From Rhizopus arrhizus (taxonomy: Eukaryota; Mucoromycota; Mucoromycetes; Mucorales; Rhizopodaceae), in assembly GCA_024220505.1 (NCBI GenBank), contig JAKZZE010000012.1:1727928-1791927 (forward strand): DNA of 64,000 nt, in the 5' to 3' direction. Made by a program: the position numbers and the translations under genes. Shown here piece after piece: positions 1-10,541 of this stretch. The notes under the pieces were generated by a model. That model did not search any database. It had not been told where the DNA came from and worked only from the letters and a program-made list of their open reading frames with translations. Numbering within the stretch: the first letter of the stretch is position 1; every line of letters begins with the position of its first letter.

Positions 1-237
1 AAGGAAAAAATAAAAGAGGGGGTTTGGGCTACGTGCAAAATCCAGTTTTGAGTTTATTATCTAAAGTGATGATAGTAGTCTTCTTTCTGGATGCCTCGTC
101 TCTCTTTTCTGAGTAAATGATGTGAAAAAGTGGTTTGTGTTGGGTGACAGGAACATAGGATCATGTTTTAATAAGAATTTAACAGAATTTACAAATCATC
201 TGTGTTGGACAAGTTACGTAACAACAAAATAAAGAAC

Positions 238-279
<42 letters not shown>

Positions 280-288
280 CTTTTATCA
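1..288. other. Upstream region of the LMBRD2 homologue
   Basis: No coding sequence is seen. The region holds a T36 run at 241-276, just upstream of the chosen start codon. It probably contains the promoter and 5' leader, but I see no clear TATA box that I would defend. Confidence 0.5.
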
Positions 289-3110
289 ATGGAACAACCT
301 CACAAAGGCAGTTGGTTACCACTGATAAGTGTAACTCTTATACTCTTTGCTGTTGTCATTGTCAACTTGACGAGATATGGCAATATAAAGACTCAATCTT
401 GGTATGTGTCTCTTGTATGCATTGTAGGCTGGTTTTTCCCTTTTTGGATCATTGTTCTTTTACCACTTGATTTAGCCTCGGCAAGTATCACTATAGATTG
501 TGCGTCAGTGACTAACATAATGTATAGACTATTTATGATAAACTGGACGGTAGATTACCATTTGCTTATGTATCTCGCTCGTTTTTATTTGTTGCATGGA
601 GAGTGATCTATTGGACTTCATTCTCTTTAACTTGGTATTTAATAAAAGAAAAAGAAAAAAAAAAGAGAGAGAGAGAGAGAAAGAGAGAATAATGATTAAA
701 TGGGTGAGGTGAGAATATATAGGTTTCTGATTCCAATGATGCAAGCCTATGTGAACACTGGCGACTTTTCTATTTCGAAGCGGTTGAAAGCAGCAGTACA
801 GACCAATCTTCGATTTTATTCAATTTATGTTGTCGTTGGGTTCTTTGGTTTGATTTATTTGATCTTTGGTAGTGGTTATACGACAAGGTACGCAAAAAGA
901 ATGAAGAACGAGGTGGGACTGATTGTGTTTTACAAAGAGAAAAGATTCAAAGCTATGTGATGGCAGCAGCTAATAGTTGGGGGCTATTTTTAGTAATTGT
1001 ATTTATGGGATATGGATTGGTGTCTGTGCCTCGTCGCCTTTGGTATTCTGGAGATTTCACACGTCACTTGATTCAGCACTATGCCAACGCTGCTAAGCTA
1101 AAGGAAGAATGTCTAGAGAGTGAAGCAGAATTTAATGAAGTGGCAAAAGTAAATAGGATGATAGAAAGAGCCATCAACTTATTTATGATAGAAAATGAAT
1201 ACGATATCCAACAGATTGAATAGAGAAATACCACAGATAAAGTACTGTATTCAGACAATGATCAAAAGATTTCCATTCATAAAAGATGAATCATTCTCAG
1301 AAACTGGTGTGAGTGTACCATCAGAACTTACAGAAGAATACCTTGTCAAGCTGTCTCGAAGGATGATTTTAGCTATCCGAATGAAGGATAGAAAACGAGC
1401 GTAAGTGGAGAAGATGACGGGGATGACAATAGTTTTGATGATGTTAGGCTTTGGAATAATTTGCTAAAGGAAGCATTTTATCTTCAAGATGTGGTAAAGA
1501 ACAAGGATAGATCGAATCGGTAAGTGTACAAAAAGAACCGACAGTGACTAACGGTTCACAGCCAGTTCTTTTCGACATTAAAGGTACCAAAAGAGGAGGG
1601 TCGATGGACATACCTGTCAGCAGCTGTTGGTAATAGCAAAAAAGATAAAAAAAAAAAGGAGGTGAGATATTGACCTGATAGAATAGAATGGTGGTGGGTG
1701 ATTCGGGTATCACCACTTTTGAACAGATTCCTGGCCATTCTGTTCTCAATCTTTAGTCTCTTCATCATCTGGTCTGAACTTACCTTTAACGTCCAAAGGC
1801 CGACACTGTCTATTGTTTCTTTGATTTTGAAAGCATGTGGTACAAATTATGCCGCGGTTGAAGTAAGTGAGATGAAATGAAGTGATGAGGTTAACATGAA
1901 ATAGTGGATGGCATTCTTTACACTCATGTACATGTGCATCTGTGTTTATTCTTCGTTATTCAAGATCAGATTCTTTAATCTCTATTTATTGATTCCAAAT
2001 CATCACACGGATGAAAACAGTCTGTTATGGTTTACAGGATACATGTGTAAAATGATGTAAGAAAGAAAAATTGTCAAGTCTTGCTTATTTAACTATTAAT
2101 ACTAGGGCACCTTTGTGTTATAACTTTATTAACCTTGCAGGTAATGCGCCAACAGAAGAAGCACCTGCAACTGAATCTGTATTCAGCACAGTAAATAGAA
2201 AAAAAAAAAAAAAAAAAAAAAAAAGATGGTTACTCATGTTTTATCGTTAGTTTATGGGAAAGGCGGATCTTTTTGAATTCTTGGGTGCCTTTGTTGACTG
2301 GTTTCCTGTGGTGATCTTGATTCCATCCTTTTTATTGTTCTTTAATATTCAAGACCGTTTTCTCTCTATTTTTGGTATAAAGAGTGTTTACAAGAATAGC
2401 GATGATGATGAAGAATCTGGTGGTGAAGGATTACTTGATGCAGATTATGAAGAAGGAAAGGCGCTCGTGCTTGAAGGTAAAAGAAAAATAAAAAGAAAAG
2501 CGCTAATATTGTTTATAGAAAGAGCGATAAAGGAAAGAGAAATAAATCCGAATGCGAGATTATTTAGTGGACGACAACCACACAGTCCAGTAAGCTCAAT
2601 CATCTCTACCGATTCTTTCTCACTCATTCATCATAGCCTCATATGCAAGCTTACATAGCCAAATATAGATTAAATCAACCTCAGAAATCGCGTAATGAAC
2701 GGAACAGAAAGATCAATGAACTGTTGGATGGATCAAGGATAGCAAACCAATATCATGACGATACTTTATCGGCGTCATCATTATCACCAAATGAACCTAC
2801 AGCAGATGTAAAATCATTTGGAGACATGATGAAACAGATGTTAGGTGACTTTTTTGGTTCTATGAAACGTAATAATCAAACTGGCAGGCCAATCTCCTTA
2901 CATCACCAATCTCCAGTAGAACCATCGTCGAGACCAAAGTCAACCGGTCGAAATAGTGGCCGGATCATTGGTAGACCTAGTATGGAAAATGATGAAAGAA
3001 GTAGAAATGAATCATCCAATTCAACTGCTAATGATAGCTCATCCTTTATGAGATTTGATGGTATTCCTTCTACAAAAACACAATCTCATTCTATATTTGA
3101 TGACATTTAA
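289..3110 (+). CDS. LMBRD2: LMBR1 domain-containing protein 2 homologue, 13 exons, 735 aa
   Basis: Polytopic membrane protein of the LMBR1/LMBRD2 family. Exons by my reading: 289-480, 528-634, 723-887, 938-1148, 1192-1400, 1448-1519, 1562-1629, 1687-1862, 1905-2056, 2106-2190, 2251-2476, 2519-2589, 2637-3110. They sum to 2208 nt in one open frame. Family-like stretches appear in order: LPLDLAS after the first membrane segments, WRVIYWTS, PMMQAYVNTGDFS, AAANSWGLFL, GYGLVSVPRRLWY, a basic/coiled middle, EWWW before the next membrane block, IIWSELTF, APLCYNF, and FEFLGAFVDWFPV. The C-terminal tail is hydrophilic and serine-rich, without membrane segments. Human LMBRD2 is about 695 aa, so the length fits. 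I start at ATG 289 because the upstream ATG at 202 would translate a 36-T run. Family members have been linked to receptor signalling in animals; the fungal role is unknown to me. AATAAA-type signals follow the stop. The first intron has a GC donor. Confidence 0.87.
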
Positions 3111-4097
3111 TAAAGATCTATTGACTATTTGAATAAAGCAAAATGTAAATAAATCACATTCTTTGTTTAACCCCTCCCCTTGTTTTTTGAATAATGAACT
3201 GATGCCAAAGAACAAATGAGACAAGTCCTTTTTGTTTGTTGAAAAGAATGCCACAACTGTACAAAAAAGATTTGTTTCCTTTTTAAGCATTCCTTCTATT
3301 CACCCCATCCAAGATGGATTTGGGCAGGGAATGTGATCAAACGATAGAGCTGAAGATCGGAATGTAATATTAGTAGACTATAGGACATGTGTTTCTGAGC
3401 GCAGTGGACACACAAAGATGACTGTCAAAACCCAAAGACATTGGCCCGAGAGAGTCTGTTGTTTGTTCAAAAAGGAATAACGACAGTTTATATTCAAACT
3501 GAGACGTAATATAGATTGTTAAAGTCAACTTGTAAGACAAAAGAAGGGTCAATTGGATACAATGTTGTATAATGGTAGAAGTAATAAAAGAATAGGTGGA
3601 AATAAAGATCAAGAAACAGTTTGGATACGTTTTGAGATTGATCTTTATTTCAGTTTAAGTTAAAGTAAAAATTATTCTAATTGAAGACAGGTATTTATAT
3701 CTTATTGAGTGAGTGGCTTGATATCTTCTATTGTAAGCGTTCTTCTAATATTCAGGTACTTTAGCAAGTGTCATCTATAATTATGATTATGAAAACTTTT
3801 CATTTGTTCTTTTGTATGTCTGTCATAGATTATCTTTTATTTTGGGAATTCCTCACTGATTTGAATAAGGTTATTTTACGCGTTATTTCAATTATGTGAA
3901 AGATTAGCAATATTCCTGATATTGGATTGGATCTTGTTATTTTAGTTGATACTTCTTCTTATCAAAGAACTCTTATTAATACAAAGCATATTCTAAAAGA
4001 ATATGTTTAATTGGAATTGATTGTATGATCTTATTTAAATAAACTTATATTTTTATTTTATTTAATTATGATCTTGTATTAAGACTTATATTTATCA
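3111..4097. other. Intergenic, AT-rich, no gene seen
   Basis: AATAAA-like motifs just after 3110 can serve as the 3' end of the LMBRD2 homologue. Short open frames here lack family motifs and biased composition. I see no repeat boundary. Confidence 0.5.
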
Positions 4098-4259
4098 ATG
4101 TCTACTACGATCAGTTACTGTTCTACAACAATCGGTGCTATCTCTACAAAAGGTGTCATTCATATTGCGTTGAGAAAGCCTCCTCCACGACCTGTGAAAG
4201 ATACAAAGAAACGTGTGAGGGACAATAAAGGCAAGAAGACCAAGTTAATGCATTCGTAA
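4098..4259 (+). pseudogene. Small fragment resembling a fungal IS630/Tc1-like DDE transposase segment
   Basis: A 53-codon frame contains ISTKGVIHIALRKPPP followed by a basic run. This resembles the segment just before the second catalytic aspartate in IS630-like fungal transposases, where a strand with G-hydrophobic-hydrophobic is followed by a basic linker. No DDE residues are present and the frame stops after the basic stretch, so it would be a broken remnant. Recognition is from pattern memory only; a short unrelated frame is possible. Confidence 0.28.
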
Positions 4260-4709
4260 AAAAAGGAACAACTGACAACAGTTATTATTATTTTTATTAT
4301 TAAAAAACAAAAAAAAGAAAGGACTTTAAGCCAGTTTTTGCAACGAATCGATTGGCCAGATCGGTTTGGTGCCTCACTAATCATGGCACCATTGCCGTGC
4401 AGAAAAAGAAAAAGAGCTGGGCAAAAATGAGTTCTCTCTCTTACGTAATAGTTGTTTCCATCTGTTCGAAAAATGAAAAAATCAGATAAGATCATTAATC
4501 TTATTTTTTCTTTTCTAATAGGATAGTTCAATGTACATTTATAAATTGAAAAAAAAAAAATATATGTAAATAACCATAAATGTGTTGTAAGACGAACAAC
4601 AAACTCCTATCGTCAACTGTTTATTTGTTTGTGATCATAAAGGATAAGGTTATGATGATGGTGAGTAAGTTGGGGTGGTGAAGAAAGAACTTGGCACTAT
4701 TGAATCCGA
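4260..4709. other. Intergenic, no gene supported
   Basis: Contains A- and T-runs and open frames on both strands without recognisable motifs. It may be decayed transposon sequence continuing from the fragment at 4098-4259. Confidence 0.4.
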
Positions 4710-4925
4710 TTACTCCATAATTGATCGAACCAATGGACCGGAAGGTCGATCCACATTCACACGTTCTTCAAGTAACTTGCTCTCAACTTCCTGTGCATGT
4801 AAAAATTCAATCTATAAATGTATAAATACAATACTTGTTAGTATAATGAAATAACCCGATGCAACAATCATTATCCAGAACCCCCATTCATCACCCGTTT
4901 GCCTTACGTAAAGTGTTTCCAATAA
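4710..4925 (-). CDS. Possible 3' end of an unrecognised spliced gene
   Basis: On the minus strand, an intron with a GTAAGG donor (starting at 4907), a TACTAAC branch-point match and a TATAG acceptor (ending at 4812) would join a small exon 4908-4925 (LLETLY) to a last exon 4811-4710. The last exon encodes an acidic, probably helical tail ending GPLVRSIME. The exact TACTAAC branch point is the main support. Upstream exons are not seen, and an LTR-like sequence lies immediately beyond, so the gene may be truncated. I do not recognise the protein. Confidence 0.3.
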
Positions 4926-4985
4926 CTGTTTAGGAAAGGGGAGTTTTAAGTAAATATAATATAGCAATCAAAGATAAAGAAATAC

Positions 4986-5400
4986 TGTTAGAACTTGGTA
5001 TCTCTTTATTAAGTTAAGATAACTATGATTAGATTAAAAAATAAATTCTACATGTAAAAAGTGAGAGTATTTATAGACATGATACGGATAAAGAATTAGG
5101 ACAGATTTATAATCAACTTGACAGAATAGATGATTACTATTTCTAATTATTAGTTTAGCCTGTTCCTAGCTTGTATTGTCAATTATGCTATTGGGATGGT
5201 TTCAGATAACTCTGGATAAAGGATTATTTAAGGAGACGGTACGGATGAATATAAAGACTTTTAGTTCCGTGATTGGATATCATTGCTGACAACAATATCT
5301 CAGTCAGGATAGATGTTTTCATGACTAATGATGATCCGGTAAGTAATCGTCATTCCTTATTCAACATGCTCATATTATCAATAAACTATATTACAACCAT
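4986..5400. repeat. Possible decayed solo LTR
   Basis: Starts TGTTAGAACTTGG and contains a segment (gagagtatttatagac) at the same relative place as the TATTTATA-containing segment of the other LTRs in this window (gypsy-3 and the solo LTR in Tc1-F). I could not find a matching 5-bp target duplication or a definite 3' end, so limits are approximate. Confidence 0.28.
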
Positions 5401-5551
5401 GTCATCTTATTTGACTATGTGAAGTTAATATGAATAAAGCTTAATATAAAAATCTAATCGAAGTATTTTATTGATCTGTGTTGGGAATAACGTTATAAAT
5501 GATTCCAAGTTATGTCAACATATTATTCAGGATCATATTTGATTCCTTTTA
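5401..5551. other. Short AT-rich spacer, nothing recognised
   Basis: No motif, repeat boundary or reading frame that can be defended. Confidence 0.4.
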
Positions 5552-6330
5552 CTAAAATAAAGTGACTATAATCTTATGTATCCTTAACAATAACTCCAAA
5601 TATTCCAGTATTAATATGTGATCATCCCATGTTCTTGGTATTTGTGATGACCGCATTTCAATTTTTTTCCAACGGTTTTTGTCATGAATCATCGTCTTGC
5701 TCAAGGTCACCTGCGTTTTAATGATTTGAACTCCATAAGCACCAAGTTTCTTAAATGTTTCCAAGGATGCATTTTCATAATGAGAAGCCTCCCCCCTCAA
5801 AGCAGTGACGTTGCACTCAAGGATCTTCACTGAATCCTCAAGACTATGCGTTGTGTGTTCTTCAACCATACCACTATAGGTATTCATAAAAAACAAATTA
5901 ATTATCAGATTATTATATTCATGTGTTATCAATAATAGTATAGTTATATTTTAATTTAATACCTTGATGATTCTACAACCACCATCTCCATATTATTTTG
6001 CGTCTTTAAAATACCCAAAGTATCGATGTATTTTGCAGGTAGAGTAGAACGATCATCATAATTACCATCCTTCAAATATAATGTTTTGGGCAAGGGCAAA
6101 AGATAGGTCCCGGAGATCGCTGGCCTCAATTAAGCTCCGATCTGCATGAAACTCCGAATATGCATTCTTTTACCTCGTATCATCTTTGATGCCAAATTTG
6201 GTAAGATTTCAATCAGCGCATCAGGTTCTATTGGCCATTGAATTTGCCTAGTCTACCACTTAGTAAAATGAAATTGGGTGACCAAGATTTCAGAATTGGT
6301 CCAGCAGTTGCGGATGAGAAATTTATAGGA
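5552..6330 (-). pseudogene. Decayed spliced gene of unknown function
   Basis: Two coding blocks lie on the minus strand. The 5' block (about 6330-5970) reads on through FTKW-stop, then QWPIEPDALIEILP, and a second in-frame stop after SFMQIGA. A plausible intron (GTATTA donor, CCTATAG acceptor, roughly 5965-5882) then joins it to a block with SGMVEEHTTHSLEDS, ALRGEASHYENASLE and IPRTWDDHILILE. The frame is coherent across the intron apart from two stop codons, so this looks like a once-functional gene. The soluble, helical C-terminal part has no domain I can name. It is not obviously a transposase. Confidence 0.45.
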
Positions 6331-7080
6331 GTAGATACAATAAGCTTTATTAAAGTCTGTAACAGTAATTAAACTTTATTAAATGAATAAAACTGCACTG
6401 ACTATGCACGATGAACTCTACGAGACCTTCTGTGTTGTCTAGTAGTAGGTGTTTCCAGACTAGAGCGACCAGCTAAATCGGTCATTGCATCCATTATCGG
6501 AGCTGTGGGATCAATCATTCCAGGAGTTACTGCTGTAGAGCGAGTAGGGGGCATCCAGTCCTCGTCATCTGTACTATCCTCGCTTGAAGAAGCATCAGAA
6601 TGATAGTCGTGCTCGAACTGGAATGGCTCATGCCGGTCTTCTTGACTATCATCGATCTCAGCACCAACGTTTCCATCTGCAGCACGAGTAATACATTCAT
6701 ATGAGTCAATATTATCTTCTGTTACCCCTTCACTAACTGTTCGCTGAGATGATACCTCTTGCAAGCATCGCTCCATCCCGCGGATAAGTCCATTGTCCCG
6801 ATTTTCATACCTCCATAAGTACTCTAATAAACGTGCTGGGCAATGCTTTGCGGTGCGATAACGAGGGTGAACCAAAGATTTGACATCTCGCCATAGACCT
6901 TCTATAGTGTTTGTATTTATCATGCCCTCTGTATGGTTACCCTCTACATTATCCCGAGTAGCAAAGCCATGGGAATGGTTAACAACCTCATGCCGACGGA
7001 AAAAAAACTCACTAGAGCTATAGTTTGCAGGAGCGAATATATGATTCTGCAATCTTACATCATCAGGATGAAGTGAGGAA

Positions 7081-8697
7081 TACAGTGGGTGAAAAAACTC
7101 TAAAAACGTTATGATATTATTAGCGTTTTTGGATGCTCTGTTTTATCAAGTTGGTGTATCACCGTGAAATTTTGCACATATGTAGCACAGATAGTAGCAT
7201 ATCGTATGCTATATTTTCAATCTCAGCTGATAAATACTGATCCGAAATCAACTGCTAAAAGAAGACTGGCTTATTTTTAGAGTTTTTTCACTTCCATAAT
7301 TGTCGGATACACGGACCGACAGACAGACTTTGCGGACTTTTATTGATATATTATGAGTCATAAAGTCTCCAAAAGTATAAACAAAGTCATTTTTCTCTTT
7401 TTCTTAAAATTTTTCCATTTAATTTTTTAAATTTCCTAAACACTTCAATTATGCCTAAATCTCTCTCAGCTGACATCAAAAACAATATAAAGTCCGCTCT
7501 ACTTGCCGGAAAAGACTCTATGGATGTTGCAAGCCGCCTTGGAGTTACGTATGCAACGGTTAATAACTATGCGAACAAGTTTTTCCCTAACCGACAGCGT
7601 GGACTTGGTGGTAGACCGATGGTTGTGTCCGCTCAGACGAAGAGATTCATCAAAATTCAGGTGGTACATGGCCAACTCAAGACTGCGAGGGAAGTACATG
7701 ATAAACTTATGGAGCTAGGGTATTCCATATCGTACAAAACCGCTATAAACGTATTAAAATCGATGAACTTCTTTTCTGCGATTAAGGTCAAAAAGCCTTT
7801 ATTAACCACAAAACACATGAAGAGACGGCTAGCATGGGTCAAGAAGTACCAAAACTGGACTACAGATGACTGGCGACGTGTAGTGTTCTCTGATGAAACA
7901 AAAGTCAACATTTGGGGCTCTGACGGATGTAAATACTATTGGTCAAGACCAGGGGACCCTCTTAAGCCTCACCATATCGACGTAACAGTTAAGCATGGAG
8001 GCGGTAGTTTAATGATGTGGGGGTGCATGACCTATGAGGGACCTGGGTACGCCTGTCAAATATACGATGGAACTATGAACTCGGATCTTTACCAACATAT
8101 ATTGGATACAACACTTCGGGAAACAATGGAGTACTATGATATGGATTGGTCTACAGCATACTTTCAGCACGATAGTGATCCAAAGCACCGTTCCAAGTCA
8201 ACTATCCAATGGCTAAATGCCAATGGAGTTAACTATATTGATGACTGGCCAGCTCAAAGTCCTGATCTTAACCCTATTGAGCATCTTTGGCATCATTTGA
8301 AGTTGAAGCTATCGTTATATGACAAGAAAGCCAAGGGTGTTCATGAATTGAAAAGGAATGGAACTCCTTTGATAAAGAAGTTTGCAGAAGGTATATTGAC
8401 ACTATGCCTGCACGTATTAAAGCAGTAATCGATGCCAATGGTGGATCTACGAAGTATTAAGTCATCTATAACATAATAAAAGGAAAAGGAAAAAACTCTA
8501 AAAATAAACCTACAACACTTCCATCGCATTTACGGACTGTTAAATAATATTCTGAGATTAAAAATTTCATGAGACGTAACAGAAAGTCAAATAAACATGT
8601 CATAAAGTTGTTGCATCATCTAAATCACTATACATGCTCACAGAGGCTAAAAACAGAAAAAATGTCTGACGTTTTTAGAGTTTTTTCACCCACTGTA
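7081..8697 (+). mobile_element. Tc1-A, Tc1/mariner element, 1617 bp
   Basis: Bounded by TA on both sides. The terminal inverted repeats are perfect for about 29 bp (start TACAGTGGGTGAAAAAACTC; mirrored at 8669-8697). A second, inverted copy of the core motif (tttttagagttttttcac) lies about 200 bp inside each end, near 7275 and 8491, resembling the double binding sites of IR/DR Tc1 elements. It carries one transposase gene on the + strand and sits inside the ISXO2-like gene. Confidence 0.92.
7451..8460 (+). pseudogene. Tc1-A transposase, frameshifted near the C-terminus
   Basis: DD34E transposase. The N-terminal helix-turn-helix region ends in GGRPM, the GRPR-like linker. The catalytic motifs follow: VFSDETK (first Asp), FQHDSDPKH (second Asp) and SPDLNPIEHLW (Glu). 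After VHEL the frame goes off: a deletion of roughly 10 nt removes the expected WERV-like residues. The true C-terminus (EKEWNSFDKE through GGSTKY) is in another frame and ends at 8460, while the original frame stops at 8428. Otherwise it matches the other Tc1 transposases here, which are 343 aa. Confidence 0.88.
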
Positions 8698-9054
8698 GGC
8701 CCTCCATCCATCGCTACGGATGACTGCTCCTTCCTTGCAAAACTGGTAAAGGATAGGCAACAATGTAGCAGCAATCCTATTCGGAACGGTACAGAGCATA
8801 CGGCGTCCAGCAGAGAACTTCTGTCTCGTCTCTTGAACACCAGTTGTACAGTAAGGGACAAAATCAGTCCGTTTTTTGGTTTTTTCGCAATGCCTCGCCG
8901 GGAATTAAGCTTAGAACTCTGCTTTGCTGACGAAAAATTTGTCTCTTCCTTCAACAAAGTTGACAATATTTGTCGGAAATGGTATTTTTTATTTTCCGCC
9001 ATGTTATAAGAAGATATATTGAAAATAATGTATTTTTATTTTTTTGAATTTCGA

Positions 9055-9756
9055 TTAGTACTTGGTATCGCGGCCCTTACGCTGGATTACGTCCCGAACT
9101 CGACGGGGCATAGAGTGAATAAGGTTTCTACAGTACTCTGGAGTTGCTAGGTCGTACCAAAGCTTCGAAACCCGGTCAAAAAATGCTTGGTCAGTCTCAA
9201 CCACAGAAGAAGGTGGTCTTGTCATCTGTTCCTTCTTTTTAAGCATGGCCCATGCATTTTCAATCGGGTTAAGGTCAGGGGAGTATGCTGGCCAACTCAG
9301 GAGCTTAATCTTGTTCTTTTGGAACCATTTTGAAGGAGCTGAAGCACAATGGATGCTTGCATTATCTTGTTGAAAGATCATGTCCTTACTTTGCAGGCCA
9401 TAATACTTCAATGTCTCCTTGTATTCCTCCTCAAGTACTGACGTGTATAGCTCACCATTTACATTACTTTGTAGCCAGGACATGTAGCCCCCTCCATGTA
9501 TAGTTATGCAACTCCAAAGCATGATCCCGCCTCCTCCATAAGCATGTTTCTTTTTGTAGTGATGGTCTCGGTAAGGTGCATTATCCTCTTTCCAAGCGTA
9601 TTCTAGACCATTAGACCCTCTTTTTTTGGATCTTTGTCTCATCAGAAAAGACAACGCGTTCCCAATCAGTCTCGGACCAGTCTTTATGAGCCTTTGCCCA
9701 ATCATATCGTGCCTTTTGCTTGTCATTATTAAGTGGAAGTACCGTCTTTTTCTTAG
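9055..9756 (-). pseudogene. Tc1-B transposase, catalytic part, frameshifted
   Basis: Continues from the N-terminal part across the gypsy-1 insertion (KKKTVLPLNND, then WAKAHKDW). First Asp in VFSDETK; about 10 codons later an A-run (near 9625) carries a one-base frameshift. The rest (YGGGGIMLWSCITIHGGGY, FQQDNASIH with the second Asp, SPDLNPIENAW with the Glu) is in the shifted frame and ends GRDTKY-stop. The frameshift lies in a homopolymer, so a sequencing error is possible. The insertion alone already inactivates the gene. Confidence 0.82.
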
Positions 9757-10493
9757 TGTTATAGGTAGACATAATAAAATAATAAATTATGCTATAAACC
9801 AAACATCTCCAACACTAGCATAGTTAAACCATAAAGATCTGACGATGAATTATATCATAAAGAGTAATAAATGTCTTGCATGTATAATACCAACCTGTTA
9901 TAGTATTAAGTCTTTGCATAATCTCTTTTATGATCCAATGTATTTAGTTGCATTGAGACTATGTGTGTCAGAATAGAATATTGTTTTTCTTGCATAGTAA
10001 CTTTATCGATCTAAACGAATGATTGAGAAATATTCTTATCAATAATCCGATTGGTGCCTTAATGACTCCTGTTGTCTCCATTATTAGGTTTCAGTCTTTC
10101 TGTACTAATTTAGTAACCAAGTTTACTCAAACCCAATAACCATTCAGGAACAAAATACAAGTGCCGTCTTAAACAACAATTCCATGGATGCCTATTTATA
10201 AATGCAACACTAGTAGCTTAGAACAATGATTTATAATATAATTATACAAGATAAGATTCCATGGAACAAGATATGATGGCAATGCCCCAATCCAGAATGA
10301 AACATCAAGAAAGAACCAATTGATTTAACTCAATCATCCCCATGAATTATTCTTCAAAAGAATACAAATATCCCACCTAAATCCTCATTGAAAAAAGAAT
10401 AACTTTAACTTGGATATAATCAAGAATAAAAAGTATCTCAAAGTAATTATCGTTTTGGTGCTTTTTTATTTCTTTTTATCTTCGTTTATTACA
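9757..10493 (+). repeat. gypsy-1 5' LTR
   Basis: TG...CA LTR of 737 bp, nearly identical to 21933-22669. The one difference changes TATAAATA in the 3' LTR to TACAAATA here. No TGG-type tRNA primer-binding site follows; instead a T-run and TTACTTTGA (10498-10506) follow, complementary to TCAAAGTAA at 10438-10446 in the LTR. Confidence 0.92.
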
Positions 10494-10541
10494 TTTTTTA
10501 CTTTGAATTTATTTTTATTCAAACTTTACTAAATATTATTT

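Larger units (their letters stand above)
6402..8848 (-). pseudogene. ISXO2/IS1595-like transposase gene, split by Tc1-A and truncated by Tc1-B
   Basis: The 3' part (7080-6402) contains HEVVNHSHGF, then NTNTIEGLWRDVKSLVHPRY and LLEYLWRYENRD. This is the C-terminal half of the ISXO2-like DDE domain, followed by a long acidic tail. The 5' part (8848-8698, minus) encodes VPNRIAATLLPILYQF and VIRSDGWRAY, the preceding block of the same domain. Removing Tc1-A with one TA copy joins them in frame (WRAY to SSLHPDD). The N-terminal half, including the first catalytic region and any zinc motif, is missing, because Tc1-B starts at the TA at 8847 and the far flank of Tc1-B is not this gene. No active product is possible. 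Confidence 0.75.

Noticed and set aside
202..606. Long frame starting at ATG 202 upstream of the LMBRD2 homologue
   Set aside because: It translates a 36-T run as poly-Phe and reads through the first intron; ATG 289 fits the family start.
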